From Rickettsia typhi (lineage in GTDB: Bacteria > Pseudomonadota > Alphaproteobacteria > Rickettsiales > UBA1997), in assembly GCA_945890035.1 (NCBI GenBank), contig CAMDCJ010000004.1, positions 1-37,014 of the forward strand: 37,014 nucleotides of DNA, in the 5' to 3' direction. Positions 27,825 to 37,014 of this stretch are shown piece by piece. A program made the translations under genes and the position numbers. Each line of letters begins with the position of its first letter. Within the stretch, counting starts at the first letter, position 1. Under the pieces are notes generated by a model. That model searched no databases. It was not told the DNA's origin and saw only the letters and a program-made list of their open reading frames with translations.

Positions 27825-30305
27825 ATGAAAAAAACCTTTAGCATTTTATTTGCCAGCCTAGTTTTTATCGCCGTTTTATGTCTAAGCTTTGCCTTTATAG
27901 TTTTTAAACAGTTCAGCGAAAACTTACCCGACTATGAACAGCTGAAAAACTACAACCCGATGATAACCACTCGCCTGTATGCGTCAGACGGCTCTTTAAT
28001 CAGTGAATTTTCTAAAGAAAAACGCATTTTCGTTCCAATCGACACCATTCCTAAAAATTTAATTAATGCTTTTTTGGCCGCCGAAGATGCTAACTTTTAC
28101 AAGCATTCGGGAATTGATTTATTTGCAATTTTTCGGACTTCTTTAACCAACGCCTTCGGAGTTTTAAGCGGTGAAGGCTCAATGGGTGGGGCTTCAACCA
28201 TTACTCAACAAGTTGTTAAAAATTTTCTATTAACTCGCGAAAGAACTTTTCAACGAAAAATTAAAGAAGCAATTTTGGCATATCGCATGTCAAAATCATT
28301 TCCCAAAGAACGCATTCTCGAACTTTATTTAAACCAAATTTATCTTGGTTCTGGAGCCTACGGAGTCGCCGCCGCAGCTCAAGTTTATTTCGATAAATCA
28401 ATTGATGAATTAACCCTCGAAGAATTTGCACTTTTGGCGACTTTACCAAAAGCTCCTTCAAAACTTGACCCGCGCAAAAATATTCAAAAGGCCAAAGAGC
28501 GTCGTAATTGGGTTATTGATCGCATGATTGCAGAAAATTTTATCGAAGAAAAAGATGGAAAATTGGCAATGGAGCAACCGATAATTCTCAAAACTCGGAT
28601 TGATCAAGAATTAATTCGCGCAAGTTTTTTCTCGGATAATGTTAAAAAAGAACTTACTGAATTATACGGCTCGGACAATGTCTTTGAAAACGGCATCGTT
28701 GTAAGCACAACCCTCGATCCCAAGCTTCAAAATATCGGCATTAACGCTTTTGAAAAAGGCATTGAAGATTACGATAAAAAACATGGCTATCGTGGCGCCT
28801 TAGGCAAAATTGATACCATCGATAAATGGCAAGAACTTTTACAAAAATTTGATCCAAAAAAACTTTACAAAGAAACATGGTTGAAAGCTGTCATATTATC
28901 AATTTCAAAGGATTTGGCGTCAATTGGCGTTGAAAATGGCGAGATTAGCTCAATCGAATTCTCTTCTTTAAAATGGGCGCGCAAATATAAAACCATCAAT
29001 TCTCGCGGACCCGTACCAAAAAAAATTACTGAAGTTTTGGAAATTGGCGATGTTATTTTAGTTGAAAGATCTGCAAAAGAAGGAGTTTATAATTTACGCC
29101 AAATTCCTGAAGTGAATGGCGGATTCGTAGCCATGGATCCTCACACAGGCAGAGTTTTAGCCATGTCGGGAGGTTATGTCGATTTACCAAATCAATTTAA
29201 TCGCGCAACTCAGGCCATGAGACAACCAGGCTCAACTATGAAAACATTTGGTTACATTGCGGCTCTTGAAAATGGCCTCACTCCAGCTTCGGTTGTTATG
29301 GATGAAGAAATATCTTTAAACCAAGGTATCGGCTTACCGCCATATCGTCCCTCAAATTATTCTGGTGATTTTTATGGATTAACAACGCTTAGAACTGGCT
29401 TGGAACAGTCTCGCAACGTTACGACAGTTCGCATGGCTGACATGGTTGGCTTGGAAAAAGTTGTTGATGTGGTCAAGAGATTTGGAGTTAATGAGCGTCC
29501 AAAACAAATTTATTCTTTAGTTCTTGGCTCAACAGAGACAACAGTTTTAAAACTTGCAACGGCTTATGGAATGATGGTAAATGGTGGTAAAAAAATTATC
29601 CCATCAATGTTAGAAAAAATTCAAGATCGCGATGGAAAAACTATTTATAAACGCGACAAAAGAGAGTGCAAAAATTGCTTTATCAACAATCTAAATGATT
29701 ATATCGAAAAAGCCCCGGAGCAGTTGCCCATGCCTTATATCGAAGATAGTCAAGAACAAATCACCGACTCGGCAACCGCCTATCAAATCACTTCGATGCT
29801 CCAAGGCGTTGTTGACAGAGGAACCGCGTCTCGCGCTAAATCAATTGGTAAAATTGTTGGTGGCAAAACTGGTACTACAAATAATTCATTTGACTCTTGG
29901 TTCGTAGGCTTCTCGCCAGATTTAGTAATGGCGGTTTATATCGGATTTGATACTCCGAAATCACTGGGGGAGGAAGAAACTGGCGCCTCAGTAGCAATGC
30001 CCGTCTTTATCGATTTCATGAAAGAAGCCATCAAAGATAAACCGTCGGTACCTTTCAGAATGCCAAACTCTGTAAAGCTTGTTAAGATTGACAAAACCAC
30101 CGGAAAATATCCGAATCCATTGACTCCAAAAGAAAAAATATTCTTCGAAGCTTTAAAAATTGAAGATGAAATCGAAGAAAATGAAATAGTTGATGAAGCT
30201 TTAAATATTGATGAATCGGGGAATCCAAAAAAAACTCAAGGAAACCCTAAAGATAAGCCTTTAGAAAACACTCTTGAAGATAATCAACCTACTGGAATTT
30301 ACTAA
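27825..30305 (+). CDS. mrcA: Penicillin-binding protein 1A
   Basis: Glycosyltransferase motifs AAEDANFYKHSGID, GASTITQQVVKNFLL, KIKEAILAYRMSKSFPKERILELYLNQIYLG; transpeptidase RQPGSTMKTF, SRNVTTVRM, GGKTGTTNNSFDSWFVGF. Confidence 0.96.
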   Translation: MKKTFSILFASLVFIAVLCLSFAFIVFKQFSENLPDYEQLKNYNPMITTRLYASDGSLISEFSKEKRIFVPIDTIPKNLINAFLAAEDANFYKHSGIDLFAIFRTSLTNAFGVLSGEGSMGGASTITQQVVKNFLLTRERTFQRKIKEAILAYRMSKSFPKERILELYLNQIYLGSGAYGVAAAAQVYFDKSIDELTLEEFALLATLPKAPSKLDPRKNIQKAKERRNWVIDRMIAENFIEEKDGKLAMEQPIILKTRIDQELIRASFFSDNVKKELTELYGSDNVFENGIVVSTTLDPKLQNIGINAFEKGIEDYDKKHGYRGALGKIDTIDKWQELLQKFDPKKLYKETWLKAVILSISKDLASIGVENGEISSIEFSSLKWARKYKTINSRGPVPKKITEVLEIGDVILVERSAKEGVYNLRQIPEVNGGFVAMDPHTGRVLAMSGGYVDLPNQFNRATQAMRQPGSTMKTFGYIAALENGLTPASVVMDEEISLNQGIGLPPYRPSNYSGDFYGLTTLRTGLEQSRNVTTVRMADMVGLEKVVDVVKRFGVNERPKQIYSLVLGSTETTVLKLATAYGMMVNGGKKIIPSMLEKIQDRDGKTIYKRDKRECKNCFINNLNDYIEKAPEQLPMPYIEDSQEQITDSATAYQITSMLQGVVDRGTASRAKSIGKIVGGKTGTTNNSFDSWFVGFSPDLVMAVYIGFDTPKSLGEEETGASVAMPVFIDFMKEAIKDKPSVPFRMPNSVKLVKIDKTTGKYPNPLTPKEKIFFEALKIEDEIEENEIVDEALNIDESGNPKKTQGNPKDKPLENTLEDNQPTGIY

Positions 30306-30553
30306 TGAATTACAGTTTAATTATTAATATCGTAATTGGATTTTCAATGCTACTAGTGTTGATTCGCTTCTTCCAAGCTAACAACTCATACGAAAAAATT
30401 ATAAGTTTTTATTTGTTATTTACGCAATTTATTCTGGTATTTTTAAATATTTCTAGCCCTGAATTTAAAGAAATATTTGACATTATTATCATTTTATTTT
30501 TACTAAAATTAGTAGCAGTATTGTTTTTACTCTTTAATAAAAAGAAGATATGA
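30305..30553 (+). CDS. MrpF/MnhF-like antiporter subunit
   Basis: 82 aa, three TM helices, MrpF-like spacing; start overlaps the PBP1A stop. Confidence 0.55.
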   Translation: MNYSLIINIVIGFSMLLVLIRFFQANNSYEKIISFYLLFTQFILVFLNISSPEFKEIFDIIIILFLLKLVAVLFLLFNKKKI

Positions 30554-30858
30554 TAAGTTTTTTAATAATTGCATTTATTTTTTTAACTTCTTTTTTGATT
30601 TTAATTACATCCATCGCATTTCTTCGCGCTAGAGATATATTTACAATGACACATGTTGTGATGATTTTTAATTGCTATATTTTGCCACTCACTTTAATCG
30701 CCATTGAAATAAAAAATTTTTCTACCACTTCGATTCTAAAAATAATCACCCTCACCTTAATAAACATTGTTATCGTTAATATAGTTTGCCACCTAATCGT
30801 AAGAAGAGCGATGATAAATAAAATCTACCCCGACGCGGAAACTAAAAAATCAAGATAA
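30550..30858 (+). CDS. MrpG/MnhG-like antiporter subunit
   Basis: 102 aa, three TM helices, FLRARDIFTMTHVV resembles the MrpG LR.pD.ytR.Ha motif; start overlaps the previous stop. Confidence 0.55.
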   Translation: MISFLIIAFIFLTSFLILITSIAFLRARDIFTMTHVVMIFNCYILPLTLIAIEIKNFSTTSILKIITLTLINIVIVNIVCHLIVRRAMINKIYPDAETKKSR

Positions 30859-31100
30859 TATCGCTTTTCGTCTTTAATTTTAACAAAATATTTTTTAAGC
30901 GAGTCTTTTTTAGCTAAAAATATGCAGTTAAAATTTGATTATTTTATTACATAAATACGGTAATTGGTTTTGCTAATAAAAATTCAAAAAGGCTTCATGC
31001 TCTGCCCTACTCCGCTTTACGCCTTATAACCATACACTTTACAAAAATACTCGCAATATCTTCGGGCTGTAACTCCCCCTTGAGGGGTTATTTGCGTTAA

Positions 31101-31125
31101 AAAAATAGCCTAAACGGCTATTTTT
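31101..31125. repeat. Perfect 10-bp inverted repeat
   Basis: AAAAATAGCC-taaac-GGCTATTTTT; terminator-like. Confidence 0.8.
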
Positions 31126-31172
31126 AGCGAAGAACGGGATCAGGAGCGTAAGCGACGCAATCCCAGTCGTGA

Positions 31173-31193
31173 ATCTTTTTCGAAGAAAAAGAT
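31173..31193. repeat. Perfect 9-bp inverted repeat
   Basis: ATCTTTTTC-gaa-GAAAAAGAT. Confidence 0.8.
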
Positions 31194-31460
31194 GAAACGT
31201 TTATCCGCAAAAAAAATTCTAAATAGATAATTTCTTGATTTTACTTTTAAAATTAAAAATATTCTAATTTTTCTTAAAAAAACCATCCAAAAATAAAAAA
31301 CAACCTAAAAAATCATCGATTTTTCTTTAATAAATTGAAAAAATTATTGATTAAAAACAAAATCAAGGAATCGCCATTTTTGGAATTTTTTTTGTTTTTA
31401 ATTTTTATAATAATCTCAAGCCCTTTGATGCTCTAGGTTTTCTGACCCCCCACGGCTCCC

Positions 31461-31484
31461 AAATCGCAACTACCGTTGCGATTT
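31461..31484. repeat. Perfect 10-bp inverted repeat
   Basis: AAATCGCAAC-tacc-GTTGCGATTT. Confidence 0.85.
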
Positions 31485-31492
31485 TATCGCCC

Positions 31493-31513
31493 GCTCCCCC
31501 TCAAGGGGGGAGC
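31493..31513. repeat. GC-rich inverted repeat
   Basis: GCTCCCCC-tcaag-GGGGGAGC. Confidence 0.85.
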
Positions 31514-31599
31514 TACAGCACGTAAGTTTGTAAGCACTTTATGGGGGAGTTAAATCCCGAAGGCTTTTTATTTTTTTTACATGGATAAAATGAAGGTTA

Positions 31600-32356
31600 T
31601 TAATATCTTCCTTGAGCTCCTTGAGCTTTCTGTGCCACTAATGAACCTGCGCGCGGTGATCGAGGAGAAGGACTGAGTTGATTAGTGGCGACCAATGCTT
31701 CATCTCTTTCTTTAATGTTTTCTTTTTTAATAATGGTTTCGATTAATGATTTCATTTTCTCGCCGACCTCTTTTAATTTGCTATTTATTTTTGTGTCAAA
31801 AAAATTTCCACTTTCTGTTAAACATTTAACAGAAGCGCCAGCTTTAAATAGAGCTCTGACACATTCTATATAATCCTTTTGACAAGCTATTAAAATAGGA
31901 GTTAACCCGCTTTTTGTTCTCATATCTAAATTAGCGCCCGCTTTAATCAATTGTACAACGATTCCAGAGTGACCTGACAAGCTATAAAAAGAGCGGTTGT
32001 TCCATTAGATTTACATTAGCTTTTGCACCAATCAATTGTTAAACGACTTCAATGTGACCATAATAAGAAGCTGAGTGAAGAGGAGTTTCTTCATCTATGT
32101 TAACCATATCCAATTTAGCTCCTCCATCAATTAAAAGTTTAGCGATGTCGGCACAACCTTTTTTTGATGCATAAAAAAGAGCTGTTGCTTTCAACTTATC
32201 TTGAAAATTGATGTTTGAATCACCCTTATCTAGCAATCTTTTTACTTTATTAATATCTTGTTCTTTTGTTGCCTCAATAAGAGTCATATCAACAGCATAG
32301 ATAAGCCTTTCTAGTGCTTCATGATTGATTTCATCTGGATTCATCTTTAATCCCAT
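31600..32356 (-). pseudogene. Ankyrin-repeat protein, broken by a nonsense codon and two frameshifts
   Basis: Ankyrin units in two ORFs (32039-32356 and 31600-31980). The gap on the minus strand reads GHIEVV*QLIGAKANVNLM (frame 1), TTALFIAC (second frame), then SGHSGIVVQLIKAGANLDM (third frame). Confidence 0.8.
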
Positions 32357-32743
32357 TTTAATTTATTAATCTAAAAAAAATCATGGATAAAATCGGCAAA
32401 TTTATACCAAAACAACAATATATTTAATTTACATAAATTTTTAATAAATCAAAATTTATTTGCCAACGCAACTCATAATTTATTAACAGTTTTTTAAATA
32501 TTTCTTTGAAGATTTTTTAGAATTTTTAACGAAAAAAGGCTTATCATTTCTTTTTAAGACGCCCCAAGAGCGAAGAGATTAAAACTCGCTGAAAAAAATA
32601 ATATTTTATGAGAAAATATTGGAGTGTTTTATATGTTTGTTTTGCATAAAAGAATCAAGGCTTTAATTGATATCGAAATCAACTAAATTGTCTAGAATTT
32701 ATTTTTATTAGAAACTTTTTTAGGAAAGAATGCGGTTAGGATT

Positions 32744-32779
32744 TATCGTCGCGAATTTTATGATTAATTCGCGACGATA
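32744..32779. repeat. Perfect 14-bp inverted repeat just downstream of rplY
   Basis: TATCGTCGCGAATT-ttatgatt-AATTCGCGACGATA. Confidence 0.85.
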
Positions 32780-32784
32780 GAAAA

Positions 32785-33468
32785 TTATTTTTTGGCTTCA
32801 GGTTTTTTGGCTTCAGGTTTTTTAGCTTCAGTTTTTTTATCATCAGCTTTGGCTGGAGCAGCTGCTCCTGCGACTGGAGTTGCAGTTGTAGTAACTTTTT
32901 CTTCTTCAGATTTACCGCGACCAATAATGCTGGCGATTAAGAAGTTGCCTTTTTTTCTAAGTGTGACTCCGCTTGGTAATTTTAAATTGTCCGCTCTAAG
33001 TTTGCTTCCAACATGCAAAACACTAACATCAACTTCAATGAATTGTGGAATTGATTTTTCGCCATCGCATAAAACCTCAAGACTTCTAGCAACGATGTGT
33101 AAAAATCCACCTTTTTTAAGACCTGGAGATTTATCTTGGTTTAAAAAATTAATTTTTGGTTTAGCGCGAATTGGCTTATTGATTTCGCAAAGCATAAAGT
33201 CAATATGAACTGGATAGTCAGAAACTGGATCCAAATCAATTTTATGAGCAATTACGCGAGTTTTTTTGCCAGAAATTTCAAGGTCTATCACTGAAGTTAG
33301 AGCAATTCCTTTAAAAAATTGCTGTTCAAAATCTCTTGAATTCAAACTAATATTGATATTTTTTTCTTTTGAATAAATTACAGCAGGAATCAAACCTTCT
33401 CTTTTAATTTTTTTTGAAGCGAGACTTCCAACTTGCTCTCTAACTTCTGCTTTCAACACAATCGACAT
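32785..33468 (-). CDS. rplY: 50S ribosomal protein L25/general stress protein Ctc
   Basis: REQVGSLASKKIKREGLIPAVIYSKEKNINISL...VIDLEISGKKTRVIAHKIDLDPVSDYPVHIDF; C-terminal KKPEA tail. Confidence 0.93.
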   Translation of the reverse strand: MSIVLKAEVREQVGSLASKKIKREGLIPAVIYSKEKNINISLNSRDFEQQFFKGIALTSVIDLEISGKKTRVIAHKIDLDPVSDYPVHIDFMLCEINKPIRAKPKINFLNQDKSPGLKKGGFLHIVARSLEVLCDGEKSIPQFIEVDVSVLHVGSKLRADNLKLPSGVTLRKKGNFLIASIIGRGKSEEEKVTTTATPVAGAAAPAKADDKKTEAKKPEAKKPEAKK

Positions 33469-33646
33469 ATTTTCTCCAAATTAACAAAATTTATTTAAAA
33501 TTATTTTAAAAAAACTAAAAACTTTACAAAAAAATTAATAGATAAAAAAGCTTACAGGTTAAGCCTTTTTAATAACGCTACTTAAATATTAAACTAAGTA
33601 AGATTTAAAATAAAGAAGGTGATTTTATTTTTTTAACAAACAAAAA

Positions 33647-34123
33647 TCAAGCAGATTTTATATGTTTTTCAAGATTTTTTAAAACCTCTTCGACATGCCC
33701 TTTGACTTTGACTGAAGACCATGAATCAATGACTCGACCCATTTTATCTATTAAAAAAGTTGATCTATCAATTCCAAAATACTTTTTTCCAAACATCGAT
33801 TTTTCTTGAATTACATCGTAAGATTTACAAACTTCGCCAGTTTCATCGGCAAGAAGCGAGATCGATAATTTATATTTCTCGATAAACTTACAATGACTCA
33901 CAACATTATCTCTTGAAACGCCTAAAATAACGCAATCAAGCTTTTCAAATTCAGCAGTTTTTTTACTAAAATCTTGAGCTTCAATTGTGCAACCCGGAGT
34001 ATCATCTTTTGGGTAAAAATATAAAACTACATATTTACCTTTTAATTCCGCAAGATTTACTTCCGCTCCTTCATCGCTAACAAGCGAGAATAATGGAGCC
34101 ATTTGCCCATTTTCAATTGTCAT
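33647..34123 (-). CDS. bcp: Thioredoxin-dependent peroxiredoxin (Bcp/PrxQ)
   Basis: YVVLYFYPKDDTPGCTIEAQDFSKKTAEFEKLDCVILGVSRD with peroxidatic PGCT. Confidence 0.95.
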   Translation of the reverse strand: MTIENGQMAPLFSLVSDEGAEVNLAELKGKYVVLYFYPKDDTPGCTIEAQDFSKKTAEFEKLDCVILGVSRDNVVSHCKFIEKYKLSISLLADETGEVCKSYDVIQEKSMFGKKYFGIDRSTFLIDKMGRVIDSWSSVKVKGHVEEVLKNLEKHIKSA

Positions 34124-34692
34124 TATTTTTTAGATGTTTTAGTTTTTTTCTTTGGCTTTTCGACGATTTCATCGGTTTTAATTTGAGAAATTACATCGTT
34201 AAATTGCGACTGACTGCATAATCCAAGCAAAACAAGATCACGAGGCTTAATGTTTTTCATATTCCAATGCGATCTTGAACGAATTGAATCGATCATATTA
34301 TCCGTAGTTCCAATCAATTTTTTAATTTGTACATTGGTAATTTCAGGATAATATTTCAAAAGATAAGAAATGCCATCTGGCTTATCTTGGCGACGCGCAA
34401 TTGGCGTATATTTAGAACGTTTTTCAATAGTTTTAACTTGACTGGCAGCGCTTTTGTTTAAAATTAAAGATTTTTCTGGATCAGCTTCGCATCTTTTAAT
34501 TTCTTCATCGGTTAATTGCGTTGACATAATTGGATTTTGTCCAATTATTCCTGAAGCTACATCACCATCGGCGATACCTTGAACTTCTAGTTCGTGTAGC
34601 CCACAAAAACGAGCAATTTGAGAAAATGTAAGCGAAGTATTTTCAACAAGCCAAACAGCAGTGGCTTTTCGCATTAAAGGTAATTCTTGCAT
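34123..34692 (-). CDS. trcR: DUF1013 family protein (TrcR-like cell cycle transcriptional regulator)
   Basis: LPLMRKATAVWLVENTSLTFSQIARFCGLHELEVQGIADGDVASGIIGQNPI...LTDEEIKRCEADPEKSL typical of alphaproteobacterial DUF1013. Confidence 0.9.
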   Translation of the reverse strand: MQELPLMRKATAVWLVENTSLTFSQIARFCGLHELEVQGIADGDVASGIIGQNPIMSTQLTDEEIKRCEADPEKSLILNKSAASQVKTIEKRSKYTPIARRQDKPDGISYLLKYYPEITNVQIKKLIGTTDNMIDSIRSRSHWNMKNIKPRDLVLLGLCSQSQFNDVISQIKTDEIVEKPKKKTKTSKK

Positions 34693-34844
34693 GATTTTTA
34701 AAAATTAAAGCTTTAAAATTTATTTACTCTATATTAAAACTTTATTAACTTTAAAAGCAAGTAAACATTATTTTACTAAAATTTTAAATTAAAAATTTAT
34801 TATTTAAAAGTTGACTATTCTGGCTTCATTTATAACTTATCAAA

Positions 34845-35594
34845 ATGGCATTAATTATTTTATCTCCCGCAAAATCTCTAGATTTCACAACGAACTTTAA
34901 ATGTTTAAACTCGACCAAACCAATATTTCACAAAGAAACCGCAACTTTGATTGAGAATTTAAAAAAACTCTCGGTTGATGATTTGGAAAATTTAATGTCG
35001 ATTAGTAAAAAACTTGGCGAATTAAATCACGAACGCTTTCAAAATTTTCAAAAAAACCCTGAGCGTCAAGCGATTTTAGCTTTTGATGGCGATGTTTACG
35101 ATGGCATTGATAAAAAAAATTATTGCGAAAAGGATTATGATTTTGCACAAAAAAACATTTTAATTTTATCAGGTTTATATGGCTTATTAAAGCCTCTCGA
35201 CCTAATAAAGCCGTATCGCCTCGAAATGGGTACTAATTTTAAAAACCTAGATTTTTTTATCAAAAATTTATATGAATTTTGGGAAGATAAAATTATCCAA
35301 GAAATTAACAAACATGACTCAAAAATTATTATAAATTTAGCATCACAAGAATATTTTTCGGCAATCAATTCTCGCAAAATTAACAAAGAAATTATTGAAA
35401 TTATTTTTCAAGAAAATAAGGATGGAATTTTTAAAACAATTGGCATCAATTCCAAGAAAGCTCGAGGTTTAATGACCAATTTTATTGTCAAAAATAAAGT
35501 TTCTAATCCACAAGATTTGAAAAAATTTTGTGAAGTAAATTATCGATTCAACAAAGCAATTTCCAACGATGAAAAATGGTATTTTACCCGATGA
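34845..35594 (+). CDS. yaaA: YaaA family peroxide stress protein (DUF328)
   Basis: LIILSPAKSLDF, AFDGDVYDGI, ILSGLYGLLKPLDLIKPYRLEMGT, NLASQEYF. Confidence 0.95.
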   Translation: MALIILSPAKSLDFTTNFKCLNSTKPIFHKETATLIENLKKLSVDDLENLMSISKKLGELNHERFQNFQKNPERQAILAFDGDVYDGIDKKNYCEKDYDFAQKNILILSGLYGLLKPLDLIKPYRLEMGTNFKNLDFFIKNLYEFWEDKIIQEINKHDSKIIINLASQEYFSAINSRKINKEIIEIIFQENKDGIFKTIGINSKKARGLMTNFIVKNKVSNPQDLKKFCEVNYRFNKAISNDEKWYFTR

Positions 35595-36349
35595 AAAATT
35601 CACAAAATTATCAATTCAAAAAATATCTTATTCATCAATTTGAAGAACTTGATAGCACCAATAATTTGGCATTTTCTTTAGCGGAAAATAGAAAAATTTT
35701 TGCAAATGAAATCATTGTTGCAGATAAGCAAAATAAAGGTCGCGGACGAATTGATAGAAAATGGGAATCGCCGATTGGTAATTTATATTTTTCGTTAGTT
35801 TTACAACCAAAAATTGCCGTTGAAAAAATTTCACAAATTTCATTTGTAGCGATTTGCGCATTGCACATGGCGGTTGAAAAAACTTTTAAGAGCCAAAAAA
35901 TCGTGGCAAAGATTCAAAATAAATGGCCGAATGATTTATTAATTGAGCAAAAAAAAGTTGCGGGCATTTTACTTGAAAGCAAAATATCCAACGAAAATTG
36001 TGAATTTGTAATTTTGGGAATAGGCTTAAATATTAATTCAAACCCACTTCAAACACTTTTTCCAGCAACTAATTTGAAGGAATTTTTATGTGAAATTTCT
36101 CCATTAAAAATATTAGAAACTTTTTTAGAAGAATTTGAGAGTCTTTATGAGAATTGGTTAAATTTTGGTTTTGAAAATATCAGAAATTTATGGCATAAAA
36201 ATGCATATAATCTTCATTCTAAAATAATCATAAACCTTGATAAATCAAAGATTGAGGGTGTTTTTCAAGAAATTGATAAAGCAGGTAATTTAATTTTAAA
36301 AACCGATAATAATTTAATAAAAAAAATTACTTTTGGCGATGTTTGTTGA
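35591..36349 (+). CDS. birA: Biotin--[acetyl-CoA-carboxylase] ligase
   Basis: FEELDSTNNLA, NKGRGRIDRKWESPIGNLYFSLVL, KWPNDLLIEQKKVAGILLES. Track start is 35576; in-frame ATG at 35591 is an alternative. Confidence 0.92.
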   Translation: MKNSQNYQFKKYLIHQFEELDSTNNLAFSLAENRKIFANEIIVADKQNKGRGRIDRKWESPIGNLYFSLVLQPKIAVEKISQISFVAICALHMAVEKTFKSQKIVAKIQNKWPNDLLIEQKKVAGILLESKISNENCEFVILGIGLNINSNPLQTLFPATNLKEFLCEISPLKILETFLEEFESLYENWLNFGFENIRNLWHKNAYNLHSKIIINLDKSKIEGVFQEIDKAGNLILKTDNNLIKKITFGDVC

Positions 36350-36443
36350 GAAAAAAAAATACGATTTTAAAAATTTATTTGACTATTATTTTGAATTGTT
36401 AAATTATTCGATTCTAAATATTATTGATTAAAAAATTTTCATT

Positions 36444-36635
36444 ATGATCTCAAATCAAATTCTAAAACCTCAAGAAGAATCGCAAAAATTATCTCAAGAA
36501 GTTCTTGAAATTCTTAACATTCTTGACCATATTGAAAACCACACCGCCGAGCTTAGAAAAAAGATAATCGGAGAGGTTTCAAAAGAACAAAAAAGTAACC
36601 TTCATCTTACCCTAAATAAAATTGACGAAGAATAA
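36444..36635 (+). CDS. Small hypothetical protein
   Basis: 63 aa helical, charged ORF; no recognized domain. Confidence 0.45.
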   Translation: MISNQILKPQEESQKLSQEVLEILNILDHIENHTAELRKKIIGEVSKEQKSNLHLTLNKIDEE

Positions 36636-36721
36636 ATTTTAAAATTTATTCTTACTAAATTTTTGCCAAATTTTACATGAAGCTAATCAAATTCTTACTA
36701 ATCTTTCGTAAGTAAATTTAA

Positions 36722-37014
36722 TTAAGTGAAAATAGCGTTATAAAATCCAAAAAAACTTATTCCATATTTTCTTTCATCAATAATTTTAAAATTTTCTTTA
36801 AAAAACATTTCAAATTTTTGGAATTTTTTTGCTTCGAACTCAACAACCAAAAGCGTTTTTGGATTTAAATATTTTTTTTCTAAAAGATTTTCTACAATTT
36901 TTTGATAATCTTCGTCGTAAGGCGGATCGAGAAAAATAACATCAAAATTTTCGTTAGAAACATTTAAATTTTTAACATTTTCTGATAAAATTTTAGTTTG
37001 ATTTTCTACTTTTA
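36722..37014 (-). CDS. rsmD: RsmD-like 16S rRNA methyltransferase, 5'-partial at window edge
   Basis: Minus-strand translation ...NFDVIFLDPPYDEDYQKIVENLLEKKYLNPKTLLVVEFEAKKFQKFEMFFKENFKIIDERKYGISFFGFYNAIFT*; DPPY motif and RsmD-like C-terminus. Confidence 0.85.
   Translation of the reverse strand, partial: KVENQTKILSENVKNLNVSNENFDVIFLDPPYDEDYQKIVENLLEKKYLNPKTLLVVEFEAKKFQKFEMFFKENFKIIDERKYGISFFGFYNAIFT

Noticed and set aside
32788-32838. Short regular repeats considered as a CRISPR-like array
   Set aside because: They are in-frame 15-bp units coding the Lys/Pro/Glu/Ala tail of L25 with no spacers.

Overview
AT-rich, densely coded alphaproteobacterial window. DUF2610, DUF1013/TrcR, IalB and TAXI proteins plus LRR and ankyrin proteins suggest a Rickettsiales-like, host-associated lineage (inference). 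Most of it is housekeeping: dnaE (5'-partial and apparently 3'-truncated), mfd, a minus-strand block with ddl-ftsQ-[LRR]-ftsA, CysQ-like phosphatase, CLC transporter, gamma-CA-like protein, TAXI protein, DAACS symporter, lolA-tolR-tolA-like genes, ialB-like, gap, pal-like, glmS, amidase, PBP1A followed by MrpF/MrpG-like proteins, rplY, bcp, trcR, yaaA, birA and partial rsmD. Accessory material: an LRR gene inside the division cluster, two tandem paralogous beta-barrel proteins followed by a secreted Thr/Ser/Pro-repeat protein with a putative TM segment, a multiply broken ankyrin gene, and a GC-richer hairpin-dense intergenic island at about 30.99-31.57 kb. I see no CRISPR array, recognizable transposase, or clear new multi-gene defence or biosynthetic system. 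The best leads are the truncated dnaE, the LRR insertion, the mucin-like surface locus, the hairpin island, and a terminator-like hairpin inside the lolA signal-peptide region. All product calls are by eye from protein motifs; no database search was run.
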